Shown here piece after piece: positions 8,457-17,125 of a DNA stretch of 64,000 bases. Both the position numbers and the translations under genes were made by a program. Each line of letters starts with the position of its first letter. Position 1 is the stretch's first letter. Location: positions 124,001 through 188,000 of the forward strand of contig CBDDBU010000027.1 of the NCBI GenBank assembly GCA_965226045.1, read 5' to 3'. The notes under the pieces were generated by a model. That model did no database searches. It was not told the origin of the DNA and worked only from the letters and a program-made list of their open reading frames with translations. The DNA is from CBDDBU01 sp965226045 (GTDB lineage Bacteria > Pseudomonadota > Alphaproteobacteria > VGEJ01).

Positions 8457-9293
8457 GCCGCCGGCAAGATCGCGCAGGAACTGCCAGGCGACGCGGCCCG
8501 AGCGCGCGCCACGGGTGAGCGACCATTCGATCGCCTGGGCGCGCAGCTGGTCGGGCGCGACGTCGATCCCGTAGTGGGCGACATAGCCGTCGATCATGGC
8601 GAGGTAGTCGTCCTGGCTACAACTATGGAAGCCGAGCCAGATGCCGAAGCGATCCGACAGCGAGACCTTTTCCTCGACGGATTCGCCGGGATTGATCGCC
8701 GTCGATTGCTCGTTGTCGATCATGTCGCGCGGCATCAGGTGGCGGCGATTAGAGGTGGCGTAGAAGATGACGTTGTCGGGCCGCCCCTCGATCCCGCCCT
8801 CGAGCATCGCTTTGAGCGACTTGTAACTCGTGTCCTGGCCATCGAACGAGAGGTCGTCGCAAAACAACAGACAGCGCTTCTCGACCTGGCCGAGCCGCAG
8901 CAACACGCGCGGCAACGAGGCGATGTCCTCGCGGTGAATCTCGACCAGGATCAACGCGCCCGCCTCATCTTCATTGATGGCGGCGTGGGCCGCCTTGATC
9001 AGCGAGCTCTTGCCCATGCCGCGCGCACCCCACAACAGCGCGTTGTTGGCCGGCAGGCCGGCGGCGAATCGGCGTGTGTTCTCTAGTAGAATGTCACGCA
9101 CCCGATCGATCCCGCGCAGCAACTCGATGCCGACCCGGCTCACCTCGGTCACGGGCGCCAGCGAATCGCTCTCGGCATGCCAGACGAATGCATCCGCCTC
9201 GTCCAGCGTCGTGGCGCTCGGCACTGCGGGGCTCAAGCGTTCGAGCGCGTCGGCGATGCGCTCCAGAAGCGGTCGTAATGATTGATCGAGCAT
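8436..9293 (-). CDS. DUF815 family AAA-type ATPase
   Basis: A P-loop ATPase of the DUF815 family; the cellular function of this family is not established. Walker A is GARGMGKSS, Walker B LLFCDDLSFD, and a later block (FYATSNRRHLMPRD) resembles sensor regions. I take the ATG at 9293 (MLDQSLRPLLERIADAL), giving 285 residues, because the upstream in-frame extension to the TTG at 9437 has no family character. The gene is transcribed towards the LytM gene and overlaps its end. Confidence 0.85.
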   Translation of the reverse strand: MLDQSLRPLLERIADALERLSPAVPSATTLDEADAFVWHAESDSLAPVTEVSRVGIELLRGIDRVRDILLENTRRFAAGLPANNALLWGARGMGKSSLIKAAHAAINEDEAGALILVEIHREDIASLPRVLLRLGQVEKRCLLFCDDLSFDGQDTSYKSLKAMLEGGIEGRPDNVIFYATSNRRHLMPRDMIDNEQSTAINPGESVEEKVSLSDRFGIWLGFHSCSQDDYLAMIDGYVAHYGIDVAPDQLRAQAIEWSLTRGARSGRVAWQFLRDLAGGLGVRLD

Positions 9294-9495
9294 GAGACTG
9301 GCGCGGCGGGGAAGGGCTGCGACAATACCACAAGCCGATCCGGCGACATAAGCCTGTTGGGGCGCGAAATCGGCGGCCGCCGGCCATGATCGCACCGGTC
9401 CACCGTCGCTCCACGGTCGCTTGGGGCTGGTTTGCAATCAAGGGGCCGGTCGCTATAGTCCGCGAAATTCCCGCGATCTCTTTCAAGGACACCTA

Positions 9496-9912
9496 ATGTT
9501 CATATCTCCGGCATATGCCCAGGCGGCGGGCGGCGAGGGATTCCTCGGCGGCGGCTTGGCCTCGCTGTTGCCGTTGGTGCTGATCTTCGTGGTCTTCTAC
9601 TTCCTGCTGATCCGCCCCCAACAGAAGAAGGCCAAGACCCACCGGGAGATGGTTAGGAACGTTCGCCGGGGCGACAATATTCTGACCCAAGGCGGCATCA
9701 TCGGTCGCGTCACCAAGGTCTTGGAAGCCGATCGATTGATGGTCGAAATCGCTGATGGCGTTCGGGTGAAGTGCTCCACCGCGTCGGTTCAGGACGTGCT
9801 TGATCGCAGCGAGCCGGCGCCGGTTAGCGGCGGCCGCAAGGACAAGAGGGTCAAGGAAAAGGGCAAGGCGGCAGCTGCCAAGCCGGAGGCCGGCGCGTCC
9901 GACAAGTCCTGA
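9496..9912 (+). CDS. yajC: Sec translocase accessory protein YajC
   Basis: YajC is a small inner-membrane subunit of the SecDF-YajC complex. The 138-residue product has a short periplasmic start (MFISPAYAQA), one transmembrane segment (LVLIFVVFYFLLIRPQQKK with the hallmark RPQQKK), then a cytoplasmic domain with VRRGDNILTQGGIIGRVTK. The start at 9496 has AAGGAC just upstream. The C-terminal ~30 residues are Lys/Ala-rich. secD follows after 36 bases. Confidence 0.95.
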   Translation: MFISPAYAQAAGGEGFLGGGLASLLPLVLIFVVFYFLLIRPQQKKAKTHREMVRNVRRGDNILTQGGIIGRVTKVLEADRLMVEIADGVRVKCSTASVQDVLDRSEPAPVSGGRKDKRVKEKGKAAAAKPEAGASDKS

Positions 9913-9948
9913 ACGGTCGCGGCCCGGGCAGCCAGCGGAACCAACGGC

Positions 9949-11571
9949 ATGCTCTATTTCGCGCCCTGGAAGATCACGGCCGTGGTGTTGGCTTGCGCCA
10001 TCGGTTTGGTGTTCGCGCTGCCCAACTTCTTTGGTCGCGATTTCGCGGCCGGCATTCCTGACTGGCTGCCGCACCGACAAATCAATCTCGGGCTCGACCT
10101 GCAGGGCGGCTCGCACCTGTTGTTGGAGGTGGATACGGCGGGGCTCGTCCGCGAGCGTCTCGATGACCTGGAGGACGGCGTGCGGTCGCGCCTGCGCGGC
10201 GAGCGCATCGGCTATCGCGGCCTTGGCGTGACCGGCAACGCGGTGATGGTCACCGTCCGCGATCTGGCCGAGCTGGAGAAGGCGCTCGAGGAGCTCGACG
10301 AGCTCAATGGCCGGATCGGGTCAAGCTTCATCGGCAGCGGACCCACGCAAGAGTTTGACGTCTCCAGCCAGGACGACGGGACGATCGTCATGGCTCTGAC
10401 CGAGGTGGCTATCGAGGAGCGGAGGCGCGCGGCGGTCGAACAATCGATCGAGATCGTGCGGCGGCGCATCGATGAGGTTGGCACCAACGAGCCGACGATC
10501 CAGCGCCAGGGCAGCGACCGCATTATCGTGCAGCTGCCGGGCGAACAGGACCCCGATCGCATCAAACGCTTGCTCGGCAAGACCGCCAAGCTGGTGTTCC
10601 GCCTACTAGACGAGAGCACGAGCCCGATCGAGGCTGAGCGGACGCGGGTGCCGCAGGGCTCGGAATTAGTGCCCTCCGATTCGGACCTCGATGGGGCTGG
10701 CGCGCCGGCTATGTATCTGGTCCGCAAGCGCGTGATGGTAGGTGGCGACACCCTGGTCAACGCGCAACCGTCGACCGATTCACAGACCGGGCTGCCGGTC
10801 ATCAGTTTTCGCTTCGACACGGCCGGGGCTAAGCGCTTCGCCGATACGACCAAGGACAACGTCGGGCGCCGATTCGCGATCGTGCTCGACGGCAAGGTCG
10901 TGAGCGCGCCGGTGATCCGTGAGCCGATTCTGGGCGGGGCGGGGCAAATCAGCGGCTCGTTCTCGTGGCAGGAGGCGACCGATCTGGCGATCGTGCTGCG
11001 CGCCGGTGCGCTGCCGGCGCCGCTGAAGATACTCGAGGAGCGAACGGTGGGGCCCGATCTCGGCGCCGATTCGGTGGCCCAAGGCAAGATCGCGGCGGCG
11101 ATTGGTTTCGCGCTCGTGATCCTGTTCATGGCCGCTGCCTATGGCACGTTCGGGTTGGTGGCGGACGTCGCGCTGCTCGTCAACCTGCTGCTGATGGCCG
11201 GTGTGCTGTCGTTGTTTCAGGCGACCCTGACGCTGCCGGGCATCGCTGGCATCGTGCTGACCATCGGCATGGCGGTGGACGCGAACGTTCTGGTTTTCGA
11301 GCGCATCAAAGAAGAGGTGCGGAGCGGCAAGACGCCGTTCGCCGCCGTCGAGGCCGGTTACAAGCGCGCGCTGACGACCATCATCGACGCCAACGTGACG
11401 ACGTTCATCGCGGCGCTCATCCTCTTCGCGCTCGGCTCGGGTCCGGTCAAGGGCTTCGCGGTGACGCTGGGCATCGGCATCGCGACCTCAATGTTCACCG
11501 CGCTCATGCTGGGTCGTTTGTTGATCGTCACCTGGCTGCGCCGCCGCCGGCCCACCTTGTTGCCGTTGTAG
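9949..11571 (+). CDS. secD: protein translocase subunit SecD
   Basis: SecD uses the proton-motive force to help pull preproteins out on the periplasmic side. The 540-residue protein has a first transmembrane helix near residues 8-24, the LGLDLQGGSHLLLEVD motif at the start of the periplasmic P1 region, and five C-terminal transmembrane helices with GIVLTIGMAVDANVLVFERIKEE, which holds the conserved Asp. Length and motif order are normal. secF starts 7 bases downstream. Confidence 0.96.
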   Translation: MLYFAPWKITAVVLACAIGLVFALPNFFGRDFAAGIPDWLPHRQINLGLDLQGGSHLLLEVDTAGLVRERLDDLEDGVRSRLRGERIGYRGLGVTGNAVMVTVRDLAELEKALEELDELNGRIGSSFIGSGPTQEFDVSSQDDGTIVMALTEVAIEERRRAAVEQSIEIVRRRIDEVGTNEPTIQRQGSDRIIVQLPGEQDPDRIKRLLGKTAKLVFRLLDESTSPIEAERTRVPQGSELVPSDSDLDGAGAPAMYLVRKRVMVGGDTLVNAQPSTDSQTGLPVISFRFDTAGAKRFADTTKDNVGRRFAIVLDGKVVSAPVIREPILGGAGQISGSFSWQEATDLAIVLRAGALPAPLKILEERTVGPDLGADSVAQGKIAAAIGFALVILFMAAAYGTFGLVADVALLVNLLLMAGVLSLFQATLTLPGIAGIVLTIGMAVDANVLVFERIKEEVRSGKTPFAAVEAGYKRALTTIIDANVTTFIAALILFALGSGPVKGFAVTLGIGIATSMFTALMLGRLLIVTWLRRRRPTLLPL

Positions 11572-11578
11572 GACGACG

Positions 11579-12523
11579 ATGAAACGGCTACGCTTGGTTC
11601 CCGACCGCACCAACGTTCCGTTCATGCGCTGGCGAACGTATTTCGGCGGCGGCTCGGTCGCGGCCGCGATCATCTCAGCCATTCTTTTTGTCGTCGTCGG
11701 CGCGAACTACGGTATCGATTTTCGCGGCGGTATCCTGATCGAGGTCCGCACGAGCGGCCCCGCCGATCTCGGCGCGATGCGCGCGGCGCTCTCGGACGAG
11801 GGATTGGGCGAGGTGGCGCTGCAGGAATTCGGCGCCCCCACCGACGTCCTGATCCGGGTCGAGAGCCAGGAGGGGGACGCCAGCGCCCAGCAGGCGGCGG
11901 TCGAGGTCGTAAAGAAGGCGCTCGCGCGCGACGTCGGCGGCGAGATCGGCTACCGCCGGGTCGAGGTCGTGGGGCCGAAGGTCAGCGGCGAACTGATCAG
12001 GGCGGGGGTGCTGGCGCTGGTGCTCGCGCTCGGCGCGATGCTGATCTACATCTGGCTCCGCTTCGAGTGGCAGTTCAGCGTCGGCGCCGTGGCCGCGCTG
12101 GTCCACGATGTGCTGCTGACGGTGGGCTTGTTCACTGTCACCGGGCTCGACTTCAACCTCGCTACCATCGCCGCGATCCTCACCATCATCGGCTATTCGA
12201 TGAACGACACCGTGGTCATCTTCGACCGTGTGCGCGAGAACCTGCGCAAGTTCAAGACCATGGAACTCGGGCCGCTGATTGATCGCAGCCTGAACGAGAC
12301 GCTCTCGCGCACGGTGGTGACATCGGCCACTACGTTGCTGGCATTGCTGGCGCTGCGGTTCATCGGCGGCGAGGTGATCGAGAGCTTTACCGTGGCCATG
12401 ATTTGGGGCGTCGTCATCGGGACCTACTCCTCGATTTTCGTCGCCTGCCCGGCGTTGCTCTATCTTAGGGTACGGCGCGGCGCGGCGGTGGCCGGAGGCG
12501 AAGCCGGGCAGGGCGCCGACTGA
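11579..12523 (+). CDS. secF: protein translocase subunit SecF
   Basis: SecF is the partner of SecD. It has the GIDFRGGILIEV motif after the first transmembrane segment, a periplasmic region, and the C-terminal membrane block with IGYSMNDTVVIFDRVRENLR. At 314 residues it is typical of a stand-alone SecF. It is followed after 9 bases by the DUF498 gene, an order seen in many alphaproteobacteria. Confidence 0.96.
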   Translation: MKRLRLVPDRTNVPFMRWRTYFGGGSVAAAIISAILFVVVGANYGIDFRGGILIEVRTSGPADLGAMRAALSDEGLGEVALQEFGAPTDVLIRVESQEGDASAQQAAVEVVKKALARDVGGEIGYRRVEVVGPKVSGELIRAGVLALVLALGAMLIYIWLRFEWQFSVGAVAALVHDVLLTVGLFTVTGLDFNLATIAAILTIIGYSMNDTVVIFDRVRENLRKFKTMELGPLIDRSLNETLSRTVVTSATTLLALLALRFIGGEVIESFTVAMIWGVVIGTYSSIFVACPALLYLRVRRGAAVAGGEAGQGAD

Positions 12524-12532
12524 GGTTAGGCC

Positions 12533-12916
12533 GTGGAGTTGATGCAGATCGGCGCTGGTGGCCGTGAGGCGATCGGCGCCTATGGCGAGCACGGCTTCGA
12601 GATCGCAGGGCGGGTTTGGCCGCGATCGGTGCTGGTGCTGCCCGGCGGCGTCGTCGAGTGGCCGGTCGCCGATGTCGCGACCTTAAGCGTCGATCATTTC
12701 GAGGCGGTGTTCGAGGTCACGCCCCCGATCGAGATTGTGCTCCTCGGCTGTGGACACTCGAGCGCTCTGATCGGCCGCGAGCTGCGCGAAGCGGTGCGAC
12801 GACGCGGCGTGGTGTTGGAGGCGATGGGCACCGGCGCCGCCTGCCGCACATACAACCTTCTTATCGCCGAAGACCGCCGGGTCGCCGCCGCGCTGATTGC
12901 TCTGACCCCGGCTTAG
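12533..12916 (+). CDS. Mth938-like/DUF498 protein (NDUFAF3 homologue)
   Basis: This small soluble protein belongs to the Mth938/DUF498 fold family, whose human member NDUFAF3 is a complex I assembly factor. Family features visible are WPRSVLVLPGGVVEWPV near residues 29-45, the VLLGCGHSS block near 76 and a late MGTGAACRTYNLLIAEDRRV block. GTG start; 127 residues. It sits directly behind secF and upstream of a squalene-synthase-like gene. A role in respiratory complex assembly is transferred from the eukaryotic homologue and is not shown here. Confidence 0.82.
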   Translation: MELMQIGAGGREAIGAYGEHGFEIAGRVWPRSVLVLPGGVVEWPVADVATLSVDHFEAVFEVTPPIEIVLLGCGHSSALIGRELREAVRRRGVVLEAMGTGAACRTYNLLIAEDRRVAAALIALTPA

Positions 12917-12935
12917 GCCACACACCGCCCCCCCC

Positions 12936-12967
12936 AAAAAAGAAAAAGGGGGAGCATGCGCTCCCCC
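12936..12967 (-). terminator. rho-independent terminator for the PuuD-like gene
   Basis: On the minus strand an 8-bp perfect stem GGGGGAGC/GCTCCCCC (12948-12967, 4-base loop) is followed by a T-rich tract, the complement of AAAAAAGAAAAA at 12936-12947. It lies 23 bases past the stop of the minus-strand gene. On the plus strand there is no T run, so it serves the minus-strand transcript. Confidence 0.85.
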
Positions 12968-12990
12968 TCATCACGCTACTGGGCGTGCGA

Positions 12991-13500
12991 CTACCAGATG
13001 TTCTGCGCCGATACCATCGCGTAGAGCATCGGGATCGAGAGCATCGTGTTGGTGCGCGAAGCGAGCATCGCGATGCGCCCCGCCTTGGCCTTTTCCTCGG
13101 CCGGCACTTCAACGATGCCGAGCACCTTCTTTTGGTTCGGCCAAATGACGAACCACACATTGGCCGCCATGATCGTGCCGAGCCACATGCCGATGCCTAT
13201 CGCGGCGTGCTTGGCGACGCCATCGCCGAGACCGATGATGATGGCCTCACCGATATAGTCGTTCATGATGGCGAGGATGATGCCTGTCACGAACGTCGCC
13301 GCCGCCGCCCAACGGAACCAGAACAGCGCGGCCGGTGCGATGACCTTGCTGATGGCTGGCTTCTGGTCATCGGGAATCTTCGGCATCGAGGGTATCTGGA
13401 CGAAGTTGAAGTACCAGAGCAGGCCGATCCACATGACCCCGCTCAAGACGTGCAGATAGCGGAACGCGAAGCTCCACCACTCATGGGTTACGAATTCCAT
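12991..13500 (-). CDS. urate hydroxylase PuuD-like membrane protein
   Basis: A 169-residue integral membrane protein with about four hydrophobic segments, matching the membrane domain found in PuuD-type urate hydroxylases (Urate_ox_N). Features are FRYLHVLSGVMWIGLLWYFNF near the N-terminus, with a His likely to act as a ligand, and a central WLGTIMAANVWFVIWPNQKKV block. The separate C-terminal cytochrome c domain of full PuuD is absent, so urate oxidation is uncertain. A strong terminator follows. A 30-codon ORF lies just upstream on the same strand. Confidence 0.7.
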   Translation of the reverse strand: MEFVTHEWWSFAFRYLHVLSGVMWIGLLWYFNFVQIPSMPKIPDDQKPAISKVIAPAALFWFRWAAAATFVTGIILAIMNDYIGEAIIIGLGDGVAKHAAIGIGMWLGTIMAANVWFVIWPNQKKVLGIVEVPAEEKAKAGRIAMLASRTNTMLSIPMLYAMVSAQNIW

Positions 13501-13521
13501 CGCTTGGGCCTCCCCCGTCCC

Positions 13522-13614
13522 CTAGGTGCCGATCGCATGAATGATGAGCACCATGATCACAAGGAGTACGGTCCCCGCGATGATGGTGCCAGTCAGCGAC
13601 GTAAGCGGATTCAT
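13522..13614 (-). CDS. 30-residue single-helix membrane protein
   Basis: The ORF encodes a short product with one hydrophobic helix (GTIIAGTVLLVIMVLIIHAI) preceded by MNPLTSLT. Its ATG (13612-13614) is preceded on the minus strand by a very purine-rich GAGGGGGGGG stretch at proper spacing. It lies 21 bases upstream of the PuuD-like gene, so the two are probably co-transcribed and the peptide may be a subunit or modulator of that membrane protein. The function is unknown. Confidence 0.6.
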   Translation of the reverse strand: MNPLTSLTGTIIAGTVLLVIMVLIIHAIGT

Positions 13615-13739
13615 GGTACCCCCCCCCTCTGGCTGCATTGATCCAAACCCGGTCGGCTGCGATTATAGGCCAGAATGTCGTGCCCGCAATGCGCAAGTCC
13701 GCTATTTGGTGGTGAAGGTGGCGGGCAGGGCTATAGGAA

Positions 13740-14627
13740 GTGGTAGCCGGTGGCCGAGCTCGCGCCCCGAGCCGCGAGGCGGCGCATGCCCAGGATATCG
13801 ATCTGTGTGCGCGCGAAGTCCGCAGCCACGATCATGACCGCTATCTGACCGTCTTGTTCGCGCCGCGCGCACGGCGTGGACCGTTGATGGTGCTCTACGC
13901 CTTCAACCTCGAACTCGCGCGCATTCGCGAAAGCGTTCGCGAGCCGATGATGGGCGAGATGCGCCTGCAATGGTGGCGCGAGGCGATCGATGGCATCCAT
14001 ACGGGGCGGATCGCGGCGCGGCCGGTCGTGCGGGCGCTCGCCGCCGCGAGTGTGGGGGAGGGGCTGCCGCGCCACCTTATGCACCGGCTAATCGACGGAC
14101 GTACCCGGGACCTCGGGGATGCGCCGCTCGATGATCTCGCGGCGTTGCGCGAGTACGCGGCCGCGACCTCGGGAAGCTTGGTCGAATTGGCATTGCATAT
14201 CCTCGGCGCGGCCGATTCGACCAGCCGCGCGGTGGGCCGTGACGCGGGCATCGCCTGGGCTATAGCGGGGCTCATTCGCGCGATTCCCTTTCACGCCGCG
14301 GCGCGCCGCCTCTATTTGCCGCGCGCGCTCTCGGCGGCGGCGGGGCTCGATGTCGAGGCTCTGTTCGCCGGCCGCTCCAGCCCCGAACTTCGGGCCGTGG
14401 TCGAACGGCTAGACGCCGTGGTCGGTGAGCATGTCGAAGCGGCCCGCACCGCCCGGCGGTCGGTGGCGCGGGCGGCTGTGCCGGCGCTGATCATGTGTGC
14501 GCTCATCGACGACGATCGGCGTCGTTCGCGCCGGGCGGGCTTCGATCCGTTCTCGACCACGCTCGGGGCCGGACGCGTGCCGCGCCTGGCGCGCTTGGCG
14601 CGGCACGCATGGACCGGTCGCTATTGA
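13740..14627 (+). CDS. squalene/phytoene synthase-like protein (NDUFAF6-like)
   Basis: The fold is that of trans-isoprenyl diphosphate synthases of the squalene/phytoene type, shown by YAFNLELARIRESV, MGEMRLQWWREAIDGI and a later GIAWAIAGLIRAIPFHAAARRLYLP. The first Asp-rich motif that binds diphosphate in true synthases is missing (the site reads LARIRESV). The closest analogy is the non-catalytic family of NDUFAF6, a complex I assembly factor. It follows the secDF-DUF498 group. The start is uncertain: GTG at 13740 is the longest, with no clear ribosome site. Confidence 0.72.
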   Translation: MVAGGRARAPSREAAHAQDIDLCAREVRSHDHDRYLTVLFAPRARRGPLMVLYAFNLELARIRESVREPMMGEMRLQWWREAIDGIHTGRIAARPVVRALAAASVGEGLPRHLMHRLIDGRTRDLGDAPLDDLAALREYAAATSGSLVELALHILGAADSTSRAVGRDAGIAWAIAGLIRAIPFHAAARRLYLPRALSAAAGLDVEALFAGRSSPELRAVVERLDAVVGEHVEAARTARRSVARAAVPALIMCALIDDDRRRSRRAGFDPFSTTLGAGRVPRLARLARHAWTGRY

Positions 14628-14674
14628 CGACGGGGCGTTGTTGAGCGGCCGGTCCCGACTCGTTACTTTACCTC

Positions 14675-15346
14675 ATGCCGACAACCGACAAGTCGCACCG
14701 ACCCTGCCGGCCCGCAACTCAGTGGTGGCTCCTGGCCATGCTCGTGCTGATCGCCGCCGCGGCGGCGTTCGCGCTGTGGCAATCACAGAACAGCTCGCCG
14801 GATGCGGAGGCCCAGGGCGCGGCGTTGGTCGGCGGTCCGTTTGAACTCGTCGATCACACCGGCCGATTGGTCACGCAAGCGGCATACGCGGGCGACTATC
14901 TTCTGGTCTTTTTCGGCTACACGTTTTGCCCCGATGTCTGCCCGATGACGCTGGGGCGGGTCTCCGTAGCGCTCGACGCCCTCGGCGAGAGCGTCGAGCG
15001 AGTGCGCCCATTGTTCATCTCGGTCGATCCCGAGCGCGACACGCCGGAGGTCCTCGCCGCTTACGTCGTGGCATTCCATCCGCGCATCGTCGGCCTGACC
15101 GGCAGCGCTGAGCAGATCAAGGCTGTGGCCAAGGCCTATCGGGTGTTCTACCTGCGCGTCGAGGAGGAGGGGAGGACGAGCGCCGAGGACTACATGATGG
15201 ACCACAGCACCGAGGACTACATGATGGACCACAGCACCATCGTCTATCTGATGGCGCCGGACGGGCGTTACCTCCGCCACTTTTCGAATGGCACCAATCC
15301 CGAGACCATGGCCGCTTCCATCCGCGACGAGCTCGAAGGGGGCTAG
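14675..15346 (+). CDS. SCO1/SenC-type copper chaperone
   Basis: SCO proteins deliver copper to the CuA site of cytochrome c oxidase in the periplasm. The 223-residue product has an N-terminal membrane anchor (WWLLAMLVLIAAAAAFALW), a thioredoxin-like domain with the copper motif CPDVC (in GYTFCPDVCPMTLG), SVDPERDTP and the later MMDHST block bearing the third copper ligand His. That block is duplicated in tandem: nine residues EDYMMDHST occur twice, from a 27-bp repeat, so two candidate ligand histidines are present. It converges on trmFO with 6 bases between. Confidence 0.85.
   Translation: MPTTDKSHRPCRPATQWWLLAMLVLIAAAAAFALWQSQNSSPDAEAQGAALVGGPFELVDHTGRLVTQAAYAGDYLLVFFGYTFCPDVCPMTLGRVSVALDALGESVERVRPLFISVDPERDTPEVLAAYVVAFHPRIVGLTGSAEQIKAVAKAYRVFYLRVEEEGRTSAEDYMMDHSTEDYMMDHSTIVYLMAPDGRYLRHFSNGTNPETMAASIRDELEGG
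15185..15238 (+). repeat. 27-bp perfect tandem duplication inside the SCO gene
   Basis: Two identical 27-base units, 15185-15211 and 15212-15238, each encode EDYMMDHST. The frame is kept, so the result is a nine-residue insertion that duplicates the conserved copper-ligand His. Confidence 0.95.
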
Positions 15347-15352
15347 GGAGAC

Positions 15353-16708
15353 CTACTCGGCGGCGGGTCGGCGTTCCTGGGTGTTCCAGCCATCGAGGTC
15401 GGCGAGTGCGCGGCGCGCGGTCGCGGCGCGCCGCGCGGCCCGTGGCGAGCGCCCTTCCGGCGGCGGAAACAGGCCGAAGTTCACGTTCATGGGCTGGAAG
15501 CTCGCATCGCTGCCAGTGAGATGCCCGCCGGTGATGTGAACCAACAGGGCGCCGAGCGCCGTGGTTGGCGGTGGCGGGCTCAGGTTCGCGCCGAGCCGTT
15601 CGGCGGCGGCGAAACGCCCGGTGAGGAGCCCGATCGCCGCGCTCTCGACATAGCCCTCGACGCCGGTGATCTGGCCGGCGAAGCGGAGGCTCGTCATCGC
15701 CTTCAGCCGCAATGTCGGATCGAGGAGGCGGGGACTGTCGAGAAAGGTGTTGCGGTGCATGCCGCCCAGGCGCGCGAAGCGCGCGTTCTCCAGGCCCGGA
15801 ATGGCGCGAAAGATGCGCGTCTGCTCGCCGTGCTTCAACTTGGTCTGGAAGCCGACCATGTTGTAGAGGGTGCCCAGCGCGTTGTCCTGGCGCAGCTGCA
15901 CGACGGCGTGGGGCTTGTCGGGCGCATGCGGGTTGGTCAGGCCGACCGGTTTCATCGGTCCGTAGGCGAGGGTAGCGGGCCCGCGTTCGGCCATCACCTC
16001 GATCGGTAGGCAGCCTTCGAAGTAGGGGGTGTCGCGCTCCCATTCCTTGAAGGCAGCGGTCTCTCCCGCGAGCAAGGCGGCGATGAACGCGTCGTACTGG
16101 GCGCGATCGAGGGGGCAGTTAATGTAGTCGGCGCCCTCCCCACGGTCGTAGCGGGATTGGTACCAGACCTTGGAGAAATCGATGCTGTCCTTGTGGATGA
16201 TCGGGGCGATGGCATCGAAGAAGGCCAGCGAATCGGCGCCCGTCAGTGCCCGGATGGCGTCGGCGAGCGGCGCCGAGGTCAGCGGCCCGGTCGCGACGAT
16301 GACCGACTCCCACGCCGGTGGCGGTAAGCCCGCCACCTCCTCGCGCGCGATCGTGACCAGTGGTTCGGTCTCGAGCGCCCGTTCCACGCCACCCGAAAAG
16401 CCGTCGCGATCGACCGCGAGCGCTGAGCCGGCCGGCACCCGATGCGCGTCGGCCGCCTGCATGATAAGCGAGCCGCAGCGGCGCATCTCCTCGTGTAGGA
16501 CGCCGATGGCGCTGGTCTCATGGTCGTCGGAGCGAAACGAGTTCGAGCATACGAGCTCGGCCAGGCCCCCGGTTAGGTGGGCCTCGGTGCCGCGCGTCGG
16601 ACGCATCTCGTGGATGACCGCCGGCACGCCTGCGCGGGCGAGCTGCCACGCCGCCTCGCTACCGGCGAGACCGCCGCCGACGATATGGACGGGCTGCCCG
16701 GCTATCAC
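15353..16708 (-). CDS. trmFO: methylenetetrahydrofolate-tRNA-(uracil-5-)-methyltransferase TrmFO
   Basis: TrmFO makes 5-methyluridine at position 54 of tRNA, using 5,10-methylenetetrahydrofolate and FADH2. The 451-residue product starts with the Rossmann FAD motif HIVGGGLAGSEAAW and has VCSNSFRSDD and YINCPLDRAQYDAF blocks typical of the GidA-small family. The start is GTG at 16708. It overlaps the stop of the original reading frame of the upstream HEPN-like gene. Confidence 0.92.
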   Translation of the reverse strand: MIAGQPVHIVGGGLAGSEAAWQLARAGVPAVIHEMRPTRGTEAHLTGGLAELVCSNSFRSDDHETSAIGVLHEEMRRCGSLIMQAADAHRVPAGSALAVDRDGFSGGVERALETEPLVTIAREEVAGLPPPAWESVIVATGPLTSAPLADAIRALTGADSLAFFDAIAPIIHKDSIDFSKVWYQSRYDRGEGADYINCPLDRAQYDAFIAALLAGETAAFKEWERDTPYFEGCLPIEVMAERGPATLAYGPMKPVGLTNPHAPDKPHAVVQLRQDNALGTLYNMVGFQTKLKHGEQTRIFRAIPGLENARFARLGGMHRNTFLDSPRLLDPTLRLKAMTSLRFAGQITGVEGYVESAAIGLLTGRFAAAERLGANLSPPPPTTALGALLVHITGGHLTGSDASFQPMNVNFGLFPPPEGRSPRAARRAATARRALADLDGWNTQERRPAAE

Positions 16709-17125
16709 GAGTCGGCCAGGCTCGCTGTGCCCCGTTGCATGGCGTCAAGCCAGGTTTCTAAAATGCCGGTGTATGTGGCTAGTCGCGCGAACCCTCCAGC
16801 GCCAATTCCTCGTTGTGTAGGTGTGAACAGTAAGATTCCGGTCGTTCGTCATGTTGATCGCCACCACCGCTGCGTCGTCGGCCAGGAGGGCCATCGTGCG
16901 CGAGGCTCTACACACTCCCTTCGGTGACCGTTCGTCGATTCCGTGAGCTGCCAAGAGGAATTGGCGCGCGGCGGTCCATATCGTGTCATAGCTGTACTCG
17001 AACCGCTTTATGGCCGCGTCCCTTTCTATCGCGGTCGCCTTCGGGCTCAGCTCTAGCTCATTGAGCGTCGCAAGCGCGCGTTCCGCCGCCTCGATCCGTC
17101 GCGCTAGCCTTTGGCGCTGGTCCAC
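16705..17125 (-). pseudogene. HEPN/HI0074-type nucleotidyltransferase-partner protein, frameshifted
   Basis: The first ~95 residues match the HI0074-type HEPN family, the toxin-like partner of minimal nucleotidyltransferases: RFEYSYDTIWTAARQFLL, a SPKGVCRAS helix and NMTNDRNLTVHTY, where DRNxxxHTY is the family hallmark. Just after HTY the frame breaks. The expected continuation NEELA appears in a second frame and the tail ARLATYTGILETWL in a third, ending at a TGA (16705-16707) that overlaps the trmFO GTG. At least two indels are therefore needed. The GTG start overlaps the end of an upstream frame by 22 bases, as in MNT/HEPN pairs. Confidence 0.6.

Noticed and set aside
12936..12967. Bidirectional terminator shared with the DUF498 gene
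   Set aside because: The T tract exists only for the minus strand; on the plus strand the stem is followed by TCATCACG.
15185..15238. CRISPR-like repeat
   Set aside because: Two head-to-tail units without spacers inside a coding frame; no array or cas gene anywhere in the window.
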